From: Monoraphidium neglectum
Taxonomy: Eukaryota; Chlorophyta; Chlorophyceae; Sphaeropleales; Selenastraceae
NCBI RefSeq assembly: GCF_000611645.1
Contig: NW_014012286.1
Location: 1 to 11,010 of the forward strand
Direction of reading: 5' to 3'
DNA: 11,010 bases
Each line of letters starts with the position of its first letter. The first letter of the stretch is position 1. The notes beneath the pieces are model-generated. The model did no database searches. It was not told the DNA's origin and worked only from the letters and a program-made list of their open reading frames with translations. The position numbers were made by a program, and so were the translations under genes. Positions 9,428-11,010 of the stretch are shown here, one piece after another.

Positions 9428-9532
9428 CGTGCTGCGCTGCTGAGGAGTAGAGGTAGTCACGCCTTCGAGGTTTCGCAGTCTTCGAGGGTCGTCCAGCGCG
9501 ATCAACGATGCTGATGCTCGATCGCAAGTCAT
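9428..9532 (-). other. alternative first coding exon of the coiled-coil gene
   Basis: ATG at 9532 opens 35 codons (beginning MTCDRASASLIALDD) ending in front of a good donor, GTGAGC, at 9427-9422. An acceptor ending ATGCAG at 9375 would remove a 53-base intron and enter the coiled-coil frame at 9374 in phase 0, giving about 970 residues instead of 937. Against it, the intron would be much shorter than every other one here (next shortest 88 bases). In favour, both splice signals match the local style and the frame is kept. The reading frame of the main first exon is itself open back to 9546 but has no ATG upstream of 9380. Confidence 0.4.
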
Positions 9533-11010
9533 CGCGTCGCTTGAGTCACGCACCCGCTCTCGCGTGCTCCTCGTACAACCCTTTGAGCTTCAAGATTTAT
9601 GTAACTAGACCGATATCCCGGTAAAAGGCTCATGAGGGCAGGCCTTGTCAGGACAACATCACCGATGGCATGTCCGCTCTTCGGATTGCAGTTATGTGTA
9701 ATGTAATATGTAGCATATGCCGGTGTTCAATCGATATGCAGCTGCGTGGGAAAAGCCCCAGATAGCACGGTCAATCCTGGTCCGCCTCGTCCACTGCTGG
9801 CCTGCTTCTCGTGACACAGTCATCACCCTCCTGCTTGGTGGCGTCAGATACGTCGGGAGGACGAGGTCATCGTTGCGTGTATCGGAAGCTGCTGCAGGAG
9901 ACGCCGCTGCTGCAGCCATTATGATAGCAGCCATCCCCGCTCAGCTACAGTAGCTTGACCCGGTCCTCACCTTGTGTACAGCCGGCACAGCCTGGATTCC
10001 TTGGCACGACAGGCGCACCTTCTCGCGGATTTAGCTGGCTTTGTCTACCAAACGGATTTCCTGGTGCTTTGTGAATTGGCATTGGCCACTTGCCCTTGCA
10101 GGTGTGAGGGCTGAGGGTAGCCAGCATTCACGCCCTTTGAGTTGATTGACTTCTGGGCATGGTCGAGTCACCGCGACCCAGGGGAACCCTCTAGACGACC
10201 CTGCCTAAAGCGACGACTAATAGGCGTCTGTGTCCGCGGGTCACTTGCGAGATCCCAACAAGTCGCCCCTTAGTTTCCAGATGTTAGGTTCCCTGCACAG
10301 CTGAGGCATTGGACCTAGGTGCCTGCCAAGCAGCCTCACTTTTTCACTCTGTTGGTGTTGCAACAACGAAAGCGGCACACGATTGCAGAAGACGGTCTTT
10401 GTGCACTCGAACAATTAGCTGTGCAAACGGTCACAGTAGTTGCTGGTTGACACGCTCACGTAATCCTGCTGAATGACAAAGAGGCGGGCACTCAGGCCGA
10501 GAGCTGTGCTGAGACGATCCATCATGAGTGCAAGCCATTGCAGTCCCGCGTGCCTGCAGGAGCGACTCACGCACTCTGACAAGCGTCTTTTAAATTCCGA
10601 CAGCCATCAGCACGCCAGGTACATTTCAGACCTGGTGCAGCGCAGGAATGGGGACACACACTCTTTCTTAATGGCCGACGGTGGGTTGCATGTGCAGGAG
10701 CAGCAAGAGCCCAAGGGCAACCTGGTGGGTCTCGGTCAAAACGGAGCAATACAAAACGTGCACAGAGCGACACAAGTTGCAAACAGGAACGCACAGGTGG
10801 AGGAACCCAGGACGTAGGACCAGGTAGATTTGTGAAGGAGGCTGAAGCTCTCTGGTGCAGTTTGCACCCACGTACTGCTCATGAAATGGTGTCTCAAACG
10901 CAACTTGGACTGCATGTGCGCATGCGGGCCGGCCCCTTCATGCACTGGCTTCCCATATGCTCATGCTCATACCACCGCCTTCCTTGTTCCTCCACCTCAC
11001 TCAGCCATTC
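9533..11010. other. no convincing gene; probable promoter and intergenic DNA
   Basis: Base composition here is more even than in the exons. The longest frames, at 9717-9953 and 10473-10817 on the plus strand, lack domain-like or heptad patterns and have frames of similar length opposite them. The part next to 9533 should hold the promoter of the coiled-coil gene; an AT-rich ATAAAT (sense strand, 9595-9600) lies about 65 bases before ATG 9532, a weak TATA candidate. A tandem TGTAATGTAA on the plus strand is at 9697-9706. An end or exon of a further gene may begin near the right edge, but I cannot support one. Confidence 0.6.
9697..9706 (+). terminator. tandem TGTAA motifs (possible poly(A) signal)
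   Basis: Two TGTAA pentamers lie back to back on the plus strand. In green algae this is the usual poly(A) signal, but no plus-strand gene is visible upstream, where the coiled-coil gene lies on the other strand. It may be chance in AT-rich DNA, or end an unseen plus-strand noncoding transcript. Confidence 0.2.

Noticed and set aside
9692..9953. Overlapping frames of about 80 codons on both strands
   Set aside because: Neither has motifs or splice partners, and overlap on both strands suggests chance.
10473..10817. Plus-strand frame of 114 codons near the right edge
   Set aside because: No recognisable domain, several Met codons with no preferred context, and a comparable open frame on the other strand.
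9533..11010. Search for tRNA or other structured RNA genes
   Set aside because: No T-arm consensus such as GGTTCRANTCC with a matching acceptor stem was found by eye on either strand; a covariance search would be decisive.

Overview
The window looks like nuclear DNA from a green alga, most likely a core chlorophyte such as a trebouxiophyte, though the lineage is inference. The signs are GC-rich exons split by many short introns (88 to 379 bases), donors that almost always begin GTG (often GTGCG), acceptors that are almost always CAG, and lower-GC intergenic DNA. No bacterial operon, ribosome binding site, CRISPR array or transposase is visible. I assembled two minus-strand genes by hand by joining exons whose phases match at every splice site.

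From the left edge to base 2678 lies the first 290 codons of SPT16, the large subunit of the FACT histone chaperone, in eight exons. The start codon is at 2678 and the gene runs off the left edge in an intron after base 13. Bases 2679 to 3377 are intergenic and hold a 10-bp inverted repeat that touches the SPT16 start codon, with a small nested hairpin, and a second hairpin further up.

From 3378 to about 9380 (or 9532) is a 16-exon gene for a long alanine- and glutamate-rich coiled-coil protein of about 937 residues. I cannot assign it to a named family. Its last intron holds a large CA/TG microsatellite next to alternating purine-pyrimidine tracts. Its 5' end is ambiguous, because a start further upstream joined by a 53-base intron also fits.

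From 9533 to 11010 I find no convincing gene. This part probably contains the promoter of the coiled-coil gene and intergenic DNA.

The two genes lie head to tail on the same strand. Nothing in the sequence links their functions. I saw no new defence, mobile or biosynthetic system. The points most worth a second look are the unassigned coiled-coil protein, its start and splicing choices, the microsatellite intron, and the structured leader of SPT16.
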